Shown here piece by piece: positions 1-12,066 of a stretch of DNA of 64,000 nt (positions are counted from its first letter, which is position 1; each line of letters starts with the position of its first letter). The stretch spans positions 11,934,640-11,998,639 of the forward strand of contig CM029640.1 of NCBI GenBank assembly GCA_017311315.1, given 5' to 3'. Below the pieces are notes generated by a model. That model was not told where the DNA came from and searched no databases. It was given only the letters and a program-made list of their open reading frames with translations. This stretch comes from Dendrocalamus latiflorus (taxonomy: Eukaryota > Streptophyta > Magnoliopsida > Poales > Poaceae). The translations under genes were made by a program, and so were the position numbers.

Positions 1-1
1 G

Positions 2-908
2 ACTAAGTATTTTCATTCGATTCGTAAGAGCACTGGCAGCCTTACGACAATCGCCAGAAGTGATACATGTATAATTGGTTCAGGAAGAGCCACAATGGGC
101 CCAACTTTGGTCATTGAAGAAGCCTTATTATACCCAGAATCGACTAGAACTCTCCTAAATTTTAAGGATATTCACGCCAATGGTTTCCACATTGAGACTG
201 AAGAAGAGTACAGTAATGAATACCTGCTCATTACGAAGAGTAAAGAAAATGGCAAAAGGGTACTAGAGAAACTTCCTTCATTAGAAACCGGGCTACATTA
301 TACCAACATTAAGGCACCTGCAGCGTACACTGTCCTGAAGACAGTATTTAGAAGCTCTGAACTCTTCTGTCTTTGGCATGACAGATTAGACCATCCAGGT
401 CTTAGGATGATGAGAAATATAATACATAACTCGCATGGGCATAATATTAATGTGAAGAATTTTCCCGAATCATGAAGATTTTGTGTGCCCTGCATGTGCC
501 ACCGAAAAATTAATTACTAGACCCTCCACTCTGAAAGTGAAGGATGAAGTACTTGCATTCCTGGAACGCATCCAGGAAGATATTTGCGGTCCCATTCAGC
601 CCATCTCAAGGGCCATTTAAGTATTTCATGGTGCTCATTGACGCTTCTTCGAAGTGGTCATATATGGGTTGTCCACAAGGAACTATGCCTTTGCAAAATT
701 GATCCCGCAGATCATTCGCATCAGAAATGTGTTCCCTGATCATCACATGAAGTCCATCCGAATGGACAATGCCGGAGAATTTACTTCAAAGGCATTTGAT
801 GATTATTGCATGGCGATGGAAATTGCAGTTGAGCATTCGGTACCGCATGTCCATACCCAGAATGGTCTGGCAGAGGATTTAATTAAACGAATTAAATTTA
901 CTGTCTAA
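2..908 (+). pseudogene. copia pre-integrase and integrase core, frameshifted
   Basis: From 95 the frame reads through a GAG-pre-integrase domain, recognisable by the segment LWHDRLDHPG near 375-405 and a following H-rich stretch. The frame stops at 473-475. Integrase continues in other frames: DICGPIQP-like coding lies near 580-600, and the catalytic Asp of IRMDNAGEF and the Glu of NGLAEDLIKR lie in 654-908. In an active copia element these residues form the D-D-E site that inserts the cDNA. At least two frame changes and a stop at 906-908 separate the parts. Confidence 0.8.
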
Positions 909-1079
909 CCCCTCTTGCATAAAAGTAATATACCAGTTATGTGTTGGGGACACGCAGTCCTACATGCAGCGAATCTCATCAATTTTAGACCATCGGCCTA
1001 CAATATCCATCTGCCTATGCAACTAGCGCAAGGGTCAGCATCGAAGATTTCCCAACATTAGGGGGAGGAAATCAACCCC

Positions 1080-1953
1080 TTGATGAAAAAATATCGGGAA
1101 ATTACGTGGCAAGCCACGGGAATTCATGCACATGACCCGCGCAATAGTGAAGCAAATAGAAGTCCAGAAGACAATAGAAGTCCAAAAGACAAGAGAAGTC
1201 CAGAAGACTATCGATTTTCACGCTTAGCAAACCTGCTGCCTGATCACTTCAGTGATTTGAAGAGCGTGACTAAGTCGCATGTGCCTGCACGCACTGCACC
1301 GGAGAGGGTTGAAATACCAAAGAAAGCAGAAGGTATCCCTTATCTCGTCCAGAGGCCTCAAAAAAATAAAAAAGAGGACGAGAACTCCGGTTCCTCGAAT
1401 CCTTAGTAACCGGGGACGCCTGGTGAAGAAGGATAAGAAGGACTTATCACAGACGATCATTGAAGTCCCCCAGAATGAGAAGGGGAGCCAGTTGAGACCT
1501 GACGCAAGTATGACACCTCCAGAAGAGGGCATACCGGATCTGAATATCCTCATCGGCATGGATGTGTGCGCACACGTCGGAGCCAAAAAACTAAAGGGAC
1601 TTGCCACCGCAATTGAAAGAAGCGATGTGCAAGGTGAAACTCCAGAAGAAGCAATCGCTCCAGAAGAAGCAACTCATGAAGAAATAGCTATAAATTATGT
1701 GCACACGGGAGAGTCCCTGAATAGGACAACAGCCAATATCGATATGTACTTCGCAAAGAAAATTGCCTCCATCATTGATCTTGATCCTGAGCCTGCATCG
1801 CTCGCTGAATGTAAGAAAAGATCAGATTGGGAAGATTGGAAAAAGGCAATAGCAACTGAATTGCTATCTCTAAACAAAAGAGAGGTGTTTGGGCCCGTAT
1901 GCCGCATGCCTCCCCATATGCACCCCGTAGGGCACAAGTGGGTATTTGTTTGA
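1080..1953 (+). pseudogene. copia integrase-RT linker, degenerate
   Basis: Two overlapping frames (1080-1406 and 1279-1953) cover the low-complexity region that normally joins integrase to reverse transcriptase. A short repeat coding NRSPED/NKSPKD-type units (about 1155-1215) gives three tandem copies of an AGAAGTCCAGAAGAC-like unit. The second frame ends in DWEDWKKAIATELLSLNKREVF, the usual lead-in to copia RT, where the element chooses K/W residues before the VGHKWVFV block; the stop at 1951-1953 falls just after that block (a TGA in place of the expected Lys or Arg codon). Confidence 0.7.
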
Positions 1954-1977
1954 AAGAGAAATGAAAGAAACGAAGTA

Positions 1978-2896
1978 GTGAGATACAAAGTAAGGCTCGT
2001 AGCCCAAGGTTTTACTCAACGTCCTGAAGTTGATTATGAAGAAACATACTCCCCAGTCATGAGTGGAATTACCTTTAGATATTTGATCTCAATGGCAGTG
2101 AACTTGAACTTAGAAATGAAATTGATGGATGTTGTGACTGCATACCTTTATGGTAACTTGGATTCGGAGATTTATATGAAAGTCCCTGAAGGAATACCTC
2201 TCCCGAACCAAGACAGAGCAAATAGAAATCTGTATAGTGTGAAACTCAGAAAGTCACTGTATGGACTGAAACAATCTGGAAGAATGTGGTATAATCGCTT
2301 AAGCGACTTTCTCTGCAAGAAAGGCTACACGAACAATGAAGACTGTCCTTGTGTTTATACGACGATCCCAAAATGGATTCTGTATAATCTCTGTGTATGT
2401 AGATGATCTGAATATCATGGGAACGGCAGAAGATATAAAAGAAGCAAGCTCTTACTTAGAGTCAGAATTTGAAATGAAAGATTTGGGCAAAACCAAGTTT
2501 TGCTTAGGCCTGCAGCTTGAGCATATCCCTGAAGGAATCTTGGTACATCAGTCGACCTACACCCAGAAGGTGCTTGAAAGGTTTGGCTTTGAGAAGGCAT
2601 TCCTATCGAAAATACCGATGATCGAGAGGTCTTTACAGGAAGAAAAAGATCCTTTCCGGCCTTGGGAAGAGGGGGAGGAAGTCCTGGGACCAGAATTCTC
2701 ATACTTGAGTGCAGTGAGAGCACTCATGTATTTAGCAAACTGCACTAGATCGGATATTACATTTGCCGTGAACCTGTTAGCAAGGTACAGTGCAGAGCCC
2801 ACCAAAAGGCATTGGCAGGGCATAAAGGACACCTTCCGATACCCCCCCAAGGAAGCAAGGACCTTAGATTGTTCTACAGAAAGAATCAAGATCTGA
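1978..2896 (+). pseudogene. copia reverse transcriptase (RVT_2), frameshifted
   Basis: The first frame (1978-2406) contains RYKVRLVAQGFTQ, the catalytic-Asp segment LMDVVTAYLYG and LYGLKQSGRMWY, all diagnostic of the Ty1/copia RVT_2 family. The frame then shifts near 2370 into the second one (2336-2896), which carries the active-site box YVDD and the conserved EFEMKDLGKTKFCLGLQ. In a live element this enzyme copies the RNA into cDNA inside virus-like particles. The frameshift between the two catalytic aspartate blocks makes it non-functional. Confidence 0.88.
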
Positions 2897-3425
2897 ACTT
2901 GACTGGCTATGCAGATGCTGGTTACCTGTCTGACCCGCATACCGCTAAGTCACAAACAAGCTATGTATTCCTGTGTGGTGGAACTGCACTTCCTGAAAAT
3001 CGTCTAAGCAAAGCCTGGTAGCTACTTCGATGAACCACTCAGAAATTATAGCGCTGTATGAAGCCGCACGAGAGTGTGCTTGGCTCCGCCGAATGGTTCA
3101 CCACATCCAGCAGTCATGTGGGATGAACATTGTGCAAACCCTCATAATTATCTATGAAGATAATGTCGCTTGCGTTGCACAAGTGCAAACGGGTTATGTG
3201 AAGAGTCATCTCACGAAGCATATCAACCCCAAGTTCTTCTATGCTCATGAATTGCAAAAGATGGACGAAATTAAAGTACTGCATACTAAGTCTTGTGAAA
3301 ATCTCGCAGATTTGTTCACTAAGTCACTCCCCGCATGTAGCTTTGAAAGGTGCGTGCGAGGGATTGGAATGATGAGACTTAGAGAAGTGCAGAATTCAGG
3401 GGGAGAATTCTCACAGGCCCATTAA
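2812..3425 (+). pseudogene. copia RNase H domain, broken
   Basis: The frame from 2812 reads LTGYADAGYLSDPHTAKSQ, the start of the copia RNase H, and ends in a stop at 3019-3021. A second frame (3030-3425) continues with the acidic motif HSEIIALYEAARECAWLRR, IIYEDNVACV and ENLADLFTKSLP, the usual C-terminal end of copia pol. RNase H removes the template RNA during cDNA synthesis. A frame change near 3010 breaks the domain. A short AT-rich, non-coding 3' leader (3426-3673) separates it from the LTR. Confidence 0.85.
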
Positions 3426-3673
3426 TAAATCTTGATCATGAAGATTAAGTACCCAAAAGAATAAAGTCATGAAGACTAAATGAAATTGAGTGGATTGTAC
3501 TCTTTTTCCCTTGATGAGTTTTCCTGAAGTTTCTCGACCAAGGTTTTTAATGAGGCAATTCGTGCATCGCAGCATAATATGTATCATGTGCTCTTTCTCC
3601 AAATTTTTTCCCACTGGGTTTTTATGGAATTTTAGTGAGGCATGAACGTGTTGGGTGCGTACCGAAGGAGGAG

Positions 3674-3918
3674 TGTTGAGAAACCGGGCGTAGGACCAGG
3701 AGTCTTGGCCCAATATGGGCACCCCACCGTAGGCTATAAATAAAGAGGCATACCAACTCATTATGTACACCTAATGCAATTGAAAGCAATAAAGAAAGAT
3801 CAGGAGTTCTCTCTATCTCTCTGTGTTCAATCTATTCTTCTATGATTCTATGATTGATTCGTTCTTGTTCTAAGCAGAGGAATCGCTCGGACTGGTCGCC
3901 AGCGACAGTTCCTCAACA
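3674..3918 (+). repeat. 3' LTR of the copia element
   Basis: A 245-bp LTR with 7-bp inverted ends TGTTGAG/CTCAACA. It has a TATA box (TATAAATA, 3735-3742) and CT-rich transcribed sequence after it. The purine tract ends at 3673, directly before the LTR, as required for plus-strand priming. No partner LTR is in the window. Confidence 0.9.
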
Positions 3919-3947
3919 TGATTCACACAAGCATAACATTGCTGATC

Positions 3948-4512
3948 AGCTACGTCAATATTGCTGCAGTTTCCATTAAATGTAACAAACATGTGGGCCC
4001 TGCCCAGCACCTCGATCGGGTACTCAGTCCTACCCAGAGCATACAATCCAGCACGAACTTAAGGGCCTTTTGGAACGCACAAATGAAAAAACACGTAAAT
4101 AGGAAAACGTAGGAATATGATCAGAGGAACGTACGTACAAAACAGAGTTGAGTTTGAAAATATCATTCTAACTACTTTTTTTAAAAAAAATTAACCCTGA
4201 AACGTCCTCTCTTTTTTTTTGTAAATTTAGCCCTCTCCTGTGTGCAGTAGTAGAACTGACGAGCTACAATTTCTCGGTAGCACTGTAGCCACGTAGCTTA
4301 GCAAGCTTGTTGCCGTGCGCGGTAGGGCGGCTATAGTGTTGTTGCACGCAATAAGTCAGCAGGGAAGAGGGAGAACTTGATTTGTAAAAATAAATATTTA
4401 GGGGCTAATTTTTTTTAAAAAGTGCTAGAGTAATATTTATGTGATGGATTCAAGGACTAAAAAGCATAGAAAAAAATATGAGATAAGCTGTTCGGAAGGT
4501 AGGAACGAGATA
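3948..4512. repeat. tandem-duplication unit A, left flank
   Basis: No gene seen. About 3948-4120 and 4165-4512 match 16551-16720 and 17440-17780 of unit B nearly base for base, for example both carry AAGGGCCTTTTGGAACGCAC and GTGATGGATTCAAGGACTAA. Unit B has about 700 bp in between that unit A lacks. This is the downstream flank of the receptor-kinase genes, duplicated with them. Confidence 0.8.
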
Positions 4513-5171
4513 AACACAAGAAAAAAAATGTGCCAGTGATAATAAGTGTTATCACAGACGGTTCCCAAACAGTCTGTGATAAGTTAAAACACAGACAGTT
4601 AATATGAAAATCTGCCATCTGTGATACTATCACAGACAGTTTAGCACATGACAACCATCTCACAAATCTCACAAATGAATTAAACAACGCAACCAGATCA
4701 CACATGTAGCACAGGACAATCGTTACACAAATCTTACAAATGAATTATACAATTGAATGAATTGTTTGATTAAGCACAATTGAGTGATTATAATTGTATC
4801 CAAGTTTCAACATGTATTCATCATTGCCAGGGTGGAACTCTCCAGTGCTGTTTATGACCTTCGCTATCAAGAATCAGGAAAGCTTTCCTTGAATTTTGGC
4901 GAGTTTATCAAGATTGATTATACTTTTGACGATACGCACACGCTGTCGCTAGTAGTGTTAAGTCATTAGCATATATATGTATAAATTGATAATCACAAAA
5001 TTAATAATTATTGTCAGTTTAACAAACCTCTGGATCATTTGTCTTAGCGTCCATGATTTCCTCCATATGGCGGCAAACGTAGAATCCACATACGTTGCCC
5101 TTAGCTACTGGTGGCACTGCAAAAATAGAATTACATATATAGGTATTGTCAGTTATAGAGTCATTACAATG
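4513..5171 (-). mobile_element. CACTA-like element relic, unit A, first part
   Basis: Contains inverted CACAGACGG/CCGTCTGTG-type subterminal motifs (4550-4640) and then tandem 60-70-bp units with GCACAGGACAAT and TTACAAATGAATTA. It corresponds to 18100-18960 in unit B, where a CACTACTACA terminus is still present; unit A has lost that terminus in a deletion of roughly 300 bp. From about 4990 on the minus strand it enters the Ulp1-like protease coding region described at 18812. It is cut by the solo LTR at 5172. Confidence 0.6.
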
Positions 5172-7215
5172 TGTAAGATCGGAAATGGCAACAGAGGGGG
5201 GGGGGGTGAATGGTGCCTCTTTAAAAACGCCCCCTAAAAGTATCCACTAAAATCTCCGATAGCTATAGAAGCTATGAAGAAGCAGAGAGAAAAGCTCACT
5301 GGAAACTCAGAGAAACATCGGCAAATAAAACCTTCAAACGAAGCTGGCATCAAAATCATGTTCAGCAGGGACAGGCAGGGTTGGTCAGACCGCACTGCTT
5401 ATGCCGGTCTGACCGCCCTCTTACTGCCGGTCTGACCGTCCCCTCCCACCGGTCTGACCGCCTAAAGGCGCCCGGTCTGACCGCCTGAAGGTGCCCGGTC
5501 TGACCACTCGGCTAGGGCCGGTGAGACCGTCATTGCCCGACCGGTCTGACCGGCGGCTAATGAGCGGTCTGACCGCTAGGGTTTAGCGGTCTGACCGGGA
5601 AGCCCGAAAACAGAGCAGACAGGGGGCACCCGAAGCTTTGAAACTGAAGATTTTTCACAGTTTTACTGAGAGAGAGCAGAAAATAGGGAAATTACCAAAA
5701 GAATTGCTTCCTTTCTTGACTCAAATAAACTCCACTACACTCTAAATAGAGACAAGAGATTACATTAAAGGAGCTAGGAATCAAGATTTTATCAGAAATC
5801 TGAAGAAAGTCTAAGAGATAAGACCAAAAGTTTGAATTGTTGGTCATTCTTGTATCTTTTGCATATGAGCCTTTGAATTACAACAAGAAATCATCCCACA
5901 GCTAAACAACACAAGCCACATCACTTCTCATTAAGAGAATCAAGCAAACCACATTTCCCCTGACATCTAACCCTAGAAAAATTGAAACAGAGGAAAAGGG
6001 TATTTCTTCATTTCCTGGAAGGATTTGGATGAGAAGATGATTGCTTTAGGAATATGATAGCCAAATGGCTTTGGGATTAATTCCTGTCCAAAGCACATCC
6101 ATTTTGCACTTCTCAACCAAAGAACCACTCAAAATCAAAAGGTTCAGCACAAACTCAAAACACAGAGAAGAACAGAAATAACTCGAAACAGATGAACTAG
6201 CTCCATGATTGAGGAAGAGACATGAATGATTGCATTAAGAGGAATGATTACACAGGGAATACATTCATCTCATCTCACTACATGCTTCTCAAGGAAAAAC
6301 ACCCTTCCTGAGCTCACACACACATGCAGGAGACTCACACGAGAACTCACACACTCCTTGCTCTCACTCACTTGGCTGAACTGAACTCTACTGCCTCCAC
6401 CTCTCCACTTATGAAGGGAAAAGCTCACACCAAAGAAGAAATACAAGAAGTGGCGTACCCTATCCACTCAACCCTCACACACACATATGAGGTAATGGTC
6501 AAACCGGCCCATTTTGGAGGGAAACCAGCCTCCAACTCATGGCTTGAGTCAATTTACCAAATTGCCCCTCAAGCAGAAGCTTCCCGCAACCGGTATCATG
6601 TTCGTCTGGACCTCGACTCCTCCCTGAGTCTAGTCCAGGTCCGTTCCGCTGCACACTACCACACCCGGCATCCTGACCGTCTGGACCTCCGACTCCTCCC
6701 AGTGCCTAGTCCCGATCCACTCGCCGCTTCCCGTCGTGTCCACCCGACACCGACCGAGACCTCTGACTCCGCTTGAGTGTAGTCCTGGTCTGTTCCGTCG
6801 CACACGACCGCAACCGACACCCAACCGTCTGGAGCTCCGACTCCTCCCTGAGCCTAGTCCCGGTTCTCTCGTCATTGCCAGTCGTGTCACCGACCGGTAG
6901 CTCCAGCTCCGGTTCCTCGTCTCCCTACTCGCAACCACCTCAGCAGCCTCGATCATCTTCGGCATCCTCGATCGTCTGGACCTCAACACCTCCCGTGTCT
7001 AGTCCTGGTCCTCCTCGCCTCACCATGACCTAGCTCCAAAGTCCTGCAGTCACACAGACAAGCAAACCGTCACATAGCACCGCACGAAACAGCATATGAA
7101 CAAAAGCATAAGTAAAAGGTACTCAACCCTAAAATACCCAAAACAAACTCAAACTCACTAACCCAACCGTCAATTACTCATCACAAACATGGGGATACCT
7201 CCACATGGTCTCTCA
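5172..7215 (-). mobile_element. solo LTR of a copia (SIRE/Maximus-like) element
   Basis: This 2044-bp insertion starts TG and ends CA and is flanked by the 5-bp target-site duplication CAATG (5167-5171 and 7216-7220). Unit B lacks it and shows the uninterrupted site CAACGAAG at about 18958-18965. Read on the minus strand it ends in a C-run followed by CTCTGTTGCC and GATCTTACA, very like the 3' end of the LTR at 26724-28345 (C-run, CTCTAGTCGG, GATCCTACA). I therefore infer a minus-strand LTR of the same lineage, left by LTR-LTR recombination. The ORFs inside it (for example 6324-6776) are low-complexity and probably not genes. Confidence 0.75.
5373..5605. repeat. array of CGGTCTGACCG quasi-palindromes
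   Basis: Eight exact copies of GGTCTGACC plus variants GGTCAGACC and GGTGAGACC are spaced by 12-25 bp of GC-rich sequence. Each unit is an odd-length palindrome (CGGTC-T-GACCG) and could form a small hairpin or bind a dimeric protein. The array lies inside the solo LTR. Confidence 0.85.
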
Positions 7216-7760
7216 CAATGGAGTGTGATATAGGATTGTTTTGTTGTAACGGGTACCGGAAATCGCGTCCTATGTCGCAGTGTGGCGCTAGATTCCTAAT
7301 GTGTTCTTCCCTGGGCAACGTAAGCATTGAACGACCTATGAAATTCCAAAAAAAATTAGTCTCGGCCATTGCAAATGAAGGGAAGATTACAATAGAGTTG
7401 TAAATGGAGGAAATGAGTTTACCTGTCAATTGCTTGTTGCACACGGGTAAAGTTATGGTTGCCACTAAGTAAAGGATCAAGATATATTACCTTACTCCAC
7501 TTTGATACAATCACGATCAGAATCCAATGACCCTTAGTCATGTATGTTGCCATAGTGATTACTCCTAAGTTCATGTTGTGTATAAAGTATTACAAATGAA
7601 ATTTGTATGGCAATTAGTGAAGCACTTATCCTTTGTTGTAGAGTACCATGATGTACTCTTTGTCACTGTGAGCAATCAATCCTCTCGTTATGTACTCTTG
7701 GACGAAGGATGAATTATCGTTGATAGATTGCTCAGAGATCAAGTTGGAATATACAGAGAA
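7216..7760 (-). pseudogene. CACTA-encoded Ulp1-like protease exon, unit A
   Basis: Continuation of the relic cut by the solo LTR. It matches 18960-19490 of unit B. On the minus strand it reads through an NFIGRSMLTLPREEHIRNLAPH-type segment and, near 7500-7540, a GHWILIV-type block, the region around the catalytic His in plant transposon-encoded C48 (Ulp1-like) proteases. Stops and missing splice context make it a relic. From 7760 to 7990 unit A carries sequence otherwise found around 21997 in unit B, with no recognisable gene. Confidence 0.5.
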
Positions 7761-8066
7761 TGCTTCGTGATAGTCTCTTCAGAGTCCCAGAGGCATCCCA
7801 TAAAGTTGGAATATACAGAGAATGCATCATGATCAATGGACCATTTATTGCCTCGAACAAATGTTCTGCAGTCTGCACACAATGTGTCCGATATTTATAT
7901 CCAAAATTTTATTACATCATATTGGTCTTTGCAAAATCGACATGAGATACAACGCAGGCCAAATAGCTGCCTACTCTTGAGACTAAAAGGCATCACATAT
8001 TCTGTATGCTACCACAAAAATCATGGAAGTGTTGTAATGTCATTTCATCAAGGGGCTTCATAACGG

Positions 8067-8541
8067 TGTTAGGATAGCTTTTAGGATCTCCTAGGTTAGA
8101 TCTAGCGGGGTTTCTTTACGGGTTCGTGTTCTTGAGGTAATACCAAGAGGGAGAGGGAGAGGACTAACCGTCCGACGTGGAGGAGGAGGGGTTGGCCATC
8201 GCGGGTACGCTCGGTGAAGTCTGCGCACAGGCAGCGACGGTCGGGGAAGAGGTGCGGGGCTCCTTGGCGGCGGCGTGTCCCGGGCGGCGGCGATCTGGCG
8301 GTGGGTATTCCCGTCGCTGGAGCGCCCCCTCTTAGATCGGGTCTAGGGTTTGTCGGTGGGGATGGCGGCGGCACGGTGAACCTTGGTGTGCGTGCCGCCC
8401 CGGCCCCCACCTCTATTTATGTGGCGCTGGCGATAGGGGCCCACCAGCCTATTGGGTTGGGCGCCCTCGATCAGGGCGCGGTCAAGGGGAGAGGGGGGCA
8501 TTTGGCCGTTGGGCCAAATGCCCTGAGATCACATTCTAACA
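8067..8541 (-). repeat. 3' LTR of the copia element
   Basis: A 475-bp LTR bounded on the plus strand by TGTTAGGATAG and TTCTAACA. The purine tract lies directly next to it (minus-strand CAAGGGGGAGAA, 8542-8553). A minus-strand TATA-like ATAAATAGAG lies at 8411-8420. Confidence 0.95.
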
Positions 8542-8729
8542 TTCTCCCCCTTGATCTCAATCTATGCTTTATCTTTAATTACTTTTGCCTTTACACATTC
8601 CATCACAGATTAGTGCATAGAACATGTCTCATCGTCACGGTCAAACGCCGATAGATTCAACAGCTACAATACACCTCTCTGTTCTGAAATAGTTACTTTA
8701 ATCTTTTGGGCCATCTTTTAGTCCAGGAA

Positions 8730-11700
8730 TCATAGGTTTTCCCTTAAACCCATGCCGGCTACATGTTCTCTGAACACGTTGGGTGGTAAGCCTTTAGTAA
8801 GCGGATCCGCTAGCATCTTTGCGGTACTTATATGCTCAAGACTTATAATTTGATCCCGAACTTTATCTTTCACAACATAGTACTTTATGTCAATGTGTTT
8901 GGCAGCACCACTTGACTTATTGTTGTGGGCATACGTTACTGCGGGTTCATTATCGCAGTACAACTTAAGTGGTCTATTGATGTCGTCAACCACTTTCAAA
9001 CCGGGTATGAACTTCTTTAGCCAGTTCACCTGCCCCGTGGCCTCATAACATGCTACAAACTCGGCATACATTGTGGACGATGTAGTGACGGTTTGCTTTG
9101 AGCTTTTCCACGATATAGCTCCTCCTGCGAGAGTGAACACATATCCGGATGTAGACTTTCTATCATCTCCCGCAAAATCAGAATCTGTGTACCCCACTAT
9201 ATGGAGTAAATCTGATCTTCTGTATGTCATCATGAGGCCTTTTGTTCCTTGCAAATAACGCAAGACTCTCTTTATCAATTTCCAATGTTCTATTCCAGGA
9301 TTGCTCTGGAATCTGCCAAGTAACCCGGTAACAAATGCTAAGTCAGGGCGTGTGCACACTTGAGCATACTGTAAGCTTCCGACAGCTGAAGCATATGGAA
9401 CTGCTTTCATTTGATCGATCTCATACTGGTTCCTGGGGCATTGAAAATCCCCATATCTGTCGCCCTTGACTATAGGTGCAGGTGAAGGACTACATTTATG
9501 CATCCCAAATTTCTTTAAGACTTTCTCTATGTATGTCTTTTGTGACAGTCCCAATATCCCTTTGTTTCTATCCCGGTGAATTTCGATCCCTAGAACGAAC
9601 GAAGTTTCACCAAGATCTTTCATATCAAAGTTTGAGGACAAAAACTTCTTTGTTTCCAGTAGCAGACTGACATCACTACTAGCTAGTAGGATATCATCCA
9701 CATACAGGATTAGGAAGATAAACTTCCCATCTTTAAACTTTGCATAAACACAGTTGTCCTCTACATTCTCTTTAAACCCAAATTTTCTTATTGTACTGTC
9801 AAACTTCAAGTACCACTGTCTTGAAGCTTGCTTTAACCCATATATTGATTTCTTTAGGCGGCATCACATTCTTTCATTTCCTTCCACGACAAAACCTTTC
9901 GGTTGTGCCATGTAAACATTTTCCTCCAAATCCCCATTAAGAAATGTCGTCTTTACATCTATCTGATGTAACTCTAAATCATAATGTGCTACTAATGTCA
10001 TTATGATTCTGAAGGAATCTTTACATGAGACTGGAGAAAAAGTCTCATTGTAATCAATCCCTTCTCTTTGCGTAAATCCTTTTGCCACAAGTCGCGCTTT
10101 GTATCTTTCTACATTCCCTTGGGAGTCATGCTTTGTCTTGTAGACCCATTTACAGCCTACTGTTTTGGCTCCTTTAGGAATAATTTCCAAATCCCAGACT
10201 TTATTAGTCTTCATGGACCTCATTTCCTCTTCCATGGCCTCAAGCTATTTTGAGGAATTTTCGCTTCTCATGGCTTCTTCAAATGAGGTGGGATCATCCT
10301 TCATTTGAAATTCCTCTGTATGATAAATCTGATAATCATCAGAAATAGCTGATCTTGTTACTCTTTGAGACCTCCTCGGGGCCTCCTCATTTGGTACATC
10401 TTCTGTTTGAGGCTGCTGTTGCTCCCCCTTATCTGTGGCAATAGGTTCTATAGGATCCTGAAGAACAGGTTTCTCATTATCATTCATTGTTGCCACAGGA
10501 GGAACAATAACAGGTGCTGGCACCACAGTGTCTTGCACCGTCGGTGCGGCGACAGCAGGTAGTGTGAAGAATGGCTCTTGAATCATCGGAGTGGGCGCAT
10601 ACACCCGCTTCTCTTCAAGATCAATCTCACGAGCTACCATACTTCCTCTCATCATTTCATCCTCTAAGAAGACAGCGTGTCTCGTTTCTACAAACTTTGT
10701 ATATCTATCTGGGCAGTAGAAACGAAACCCTTTTGACTTTTCAGGGTAGCCAATGAAATGGCAACTTACTGTTTTGGGATCAAGCTTCCCAAGGTTTGGA
10801 TTAAATACTTTAGCCTCAGCAGGACTCCCCCACACACGTAAGTGGTTTAGTGATGGAACTCTTCCTGTCCACATCTCGTACGGTGTTTTGGGCACCGACT
10901 TACTAGGCACTCTGTTGAGAATATAAATGACGGTTTTCAACGCCTCCATCCATAAACTCAATGGCAGTGTGGAGTAGCTCATCATGCTTCGCACCATATC
11001 CATCAGGGTACGGTTGCGTCTTTCAGCTACTCCATTTTGCTGAGGTTCGCCCGGTGTAGAATACTGGGTCACTATTCCATTTTCCTGTAAAAACCTTGCA
11101 AAAGGTCCAGGAACTTGTCCATATGGGGTATGTCGACCGTAGTACTCCCCCCCACGATCAGATCGGACTATCTTAATCTTTAAATCGTGTTGGTTTTCAA
11201 TTTCAGCCTTAAATATCTTGAATTTATCCAAGGCTTCATTTCTTTCTTTGATTGGATAAATATATTCATAACGGGAGTAATCATCCGTGAATGTTATGAA
11301 CGAGTCATATCCATCCACACTTTTCACAGGAAAAGGACCACAAATATCTGTGTGAATAATTTGTAGAACTCCTGTGCTTCTTTTAGCGTCTTTTTAAATT
11401 TTCTTTACATATTTTCCTTTAATGCATTCTCTGCATTGTTCTAAGTCTGAGAACTCTAATAGAGGAAGAATTTCATTCTTAACTAGTCTTTCTATTCTCC
11501 CCCTCGAAATATGGCCTAAACGACATTGCCATAATTTCGACGATTCATTATGAGTTCTCTTTCGTTTTCTGTTCGCATTCACAGGCGAGGATATACGCTC
11601 ATTCACATCACATACGGAATTCACATTTTCACGAAGTGACAACAAATAAAGCTCGTTCTGTAAGATGGCAAGACCAACACATTCTTTATTAAGCATTATT

Positions 11701-12056
11701 TCACACTTGCCATTTCTAAAATTACAATCATAACCATCTTTGTCCAAATTTGAAACACTAATCAAATTACTCTGTAAAGAGGGAACAAAAAGGACATCTC
11801 TAAGTAAAACATTGGAGCCATTAGCTAACTCTAATGAAAGATCGCCAACGGCTTCAACTTCAGCTTGGACTCCATTTGCAACTTTAATGCATCTTTCGTT
11901 TCTTTGCGTAGTCCTCGTCGAACGGAATCCCTGTAAAGAATTAGCAACATGAATAGTTGCTCCTGAGTCAATCCACCAAGTGGATTTCGAATATTGCACA
12001 TACAGGGATTCATTTATAAAGGTAATAATGTTCTCACCTTTCTTTGCCATTATCAT
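8730..12056 (-). pseudogene. copia pol: protease, integrase, RT, RNase H with three stops
   Basis: One minus-strand frame runs from about 12056 to 8730 and is broken only by single stop codons at 11394-11396 (TAA), 10245-10247 (TAG, a likely Trp codon, TGG) and 9864-9866 (TGA). Domains in order: protease with WWIDSGATIHV; zinc-type H-C region ending CRECIKGKYVKK; integrase with HTDICGPF, VRSDRGGEY and NGVAERRNRT as D-D-E blocks; RT with RLVAKGFTQ, YGLKQASRQWY and the active-site box YVDD; RNase H with YTDSDFAGD and EHISTAKMLADPLTK. About 1100 codons in total, normal for copia pol without gag. Three point mutations silence it. Confidence 0.92.
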
Positions 12057-12066
12057 CTTTAAGTAA

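Larger units (their letters stand above)
1..3918 (+). mobile_element. Ty1/copia LTR retrotransposon, 5' truncated and decayed
   Basis: The stretch reads in order as pre-integrase, integrase core, reverse transcriptase, RNase H and a terminal LTR, which is the Ty1/copia order. The 5' LTR and gag lie outside the window or are lost. The 3' LTR (3674-3918) is bounded by TGTTGAG and CTCAACA and is preceded by the purine tract GAAGGAGGAG. The coding part is split over several frames by frameshifts and stops, so the element cannot act on its own. It abuts unit A of the receptor-kinase tandem array at 3919. The family is clear; the named lineage is not. Confidence 0.9.

Noticed and set aside
4977..5237. 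Plus-strand ORF in unit A
   Set aside because: Antisense of the Ulp1-like protease relic.
6324..7033. Protein genes in the solo LTR
   Set aside because: Low-complexity Ser/Pro/Asp frames within a repeat defined by target duplication and an empty site.
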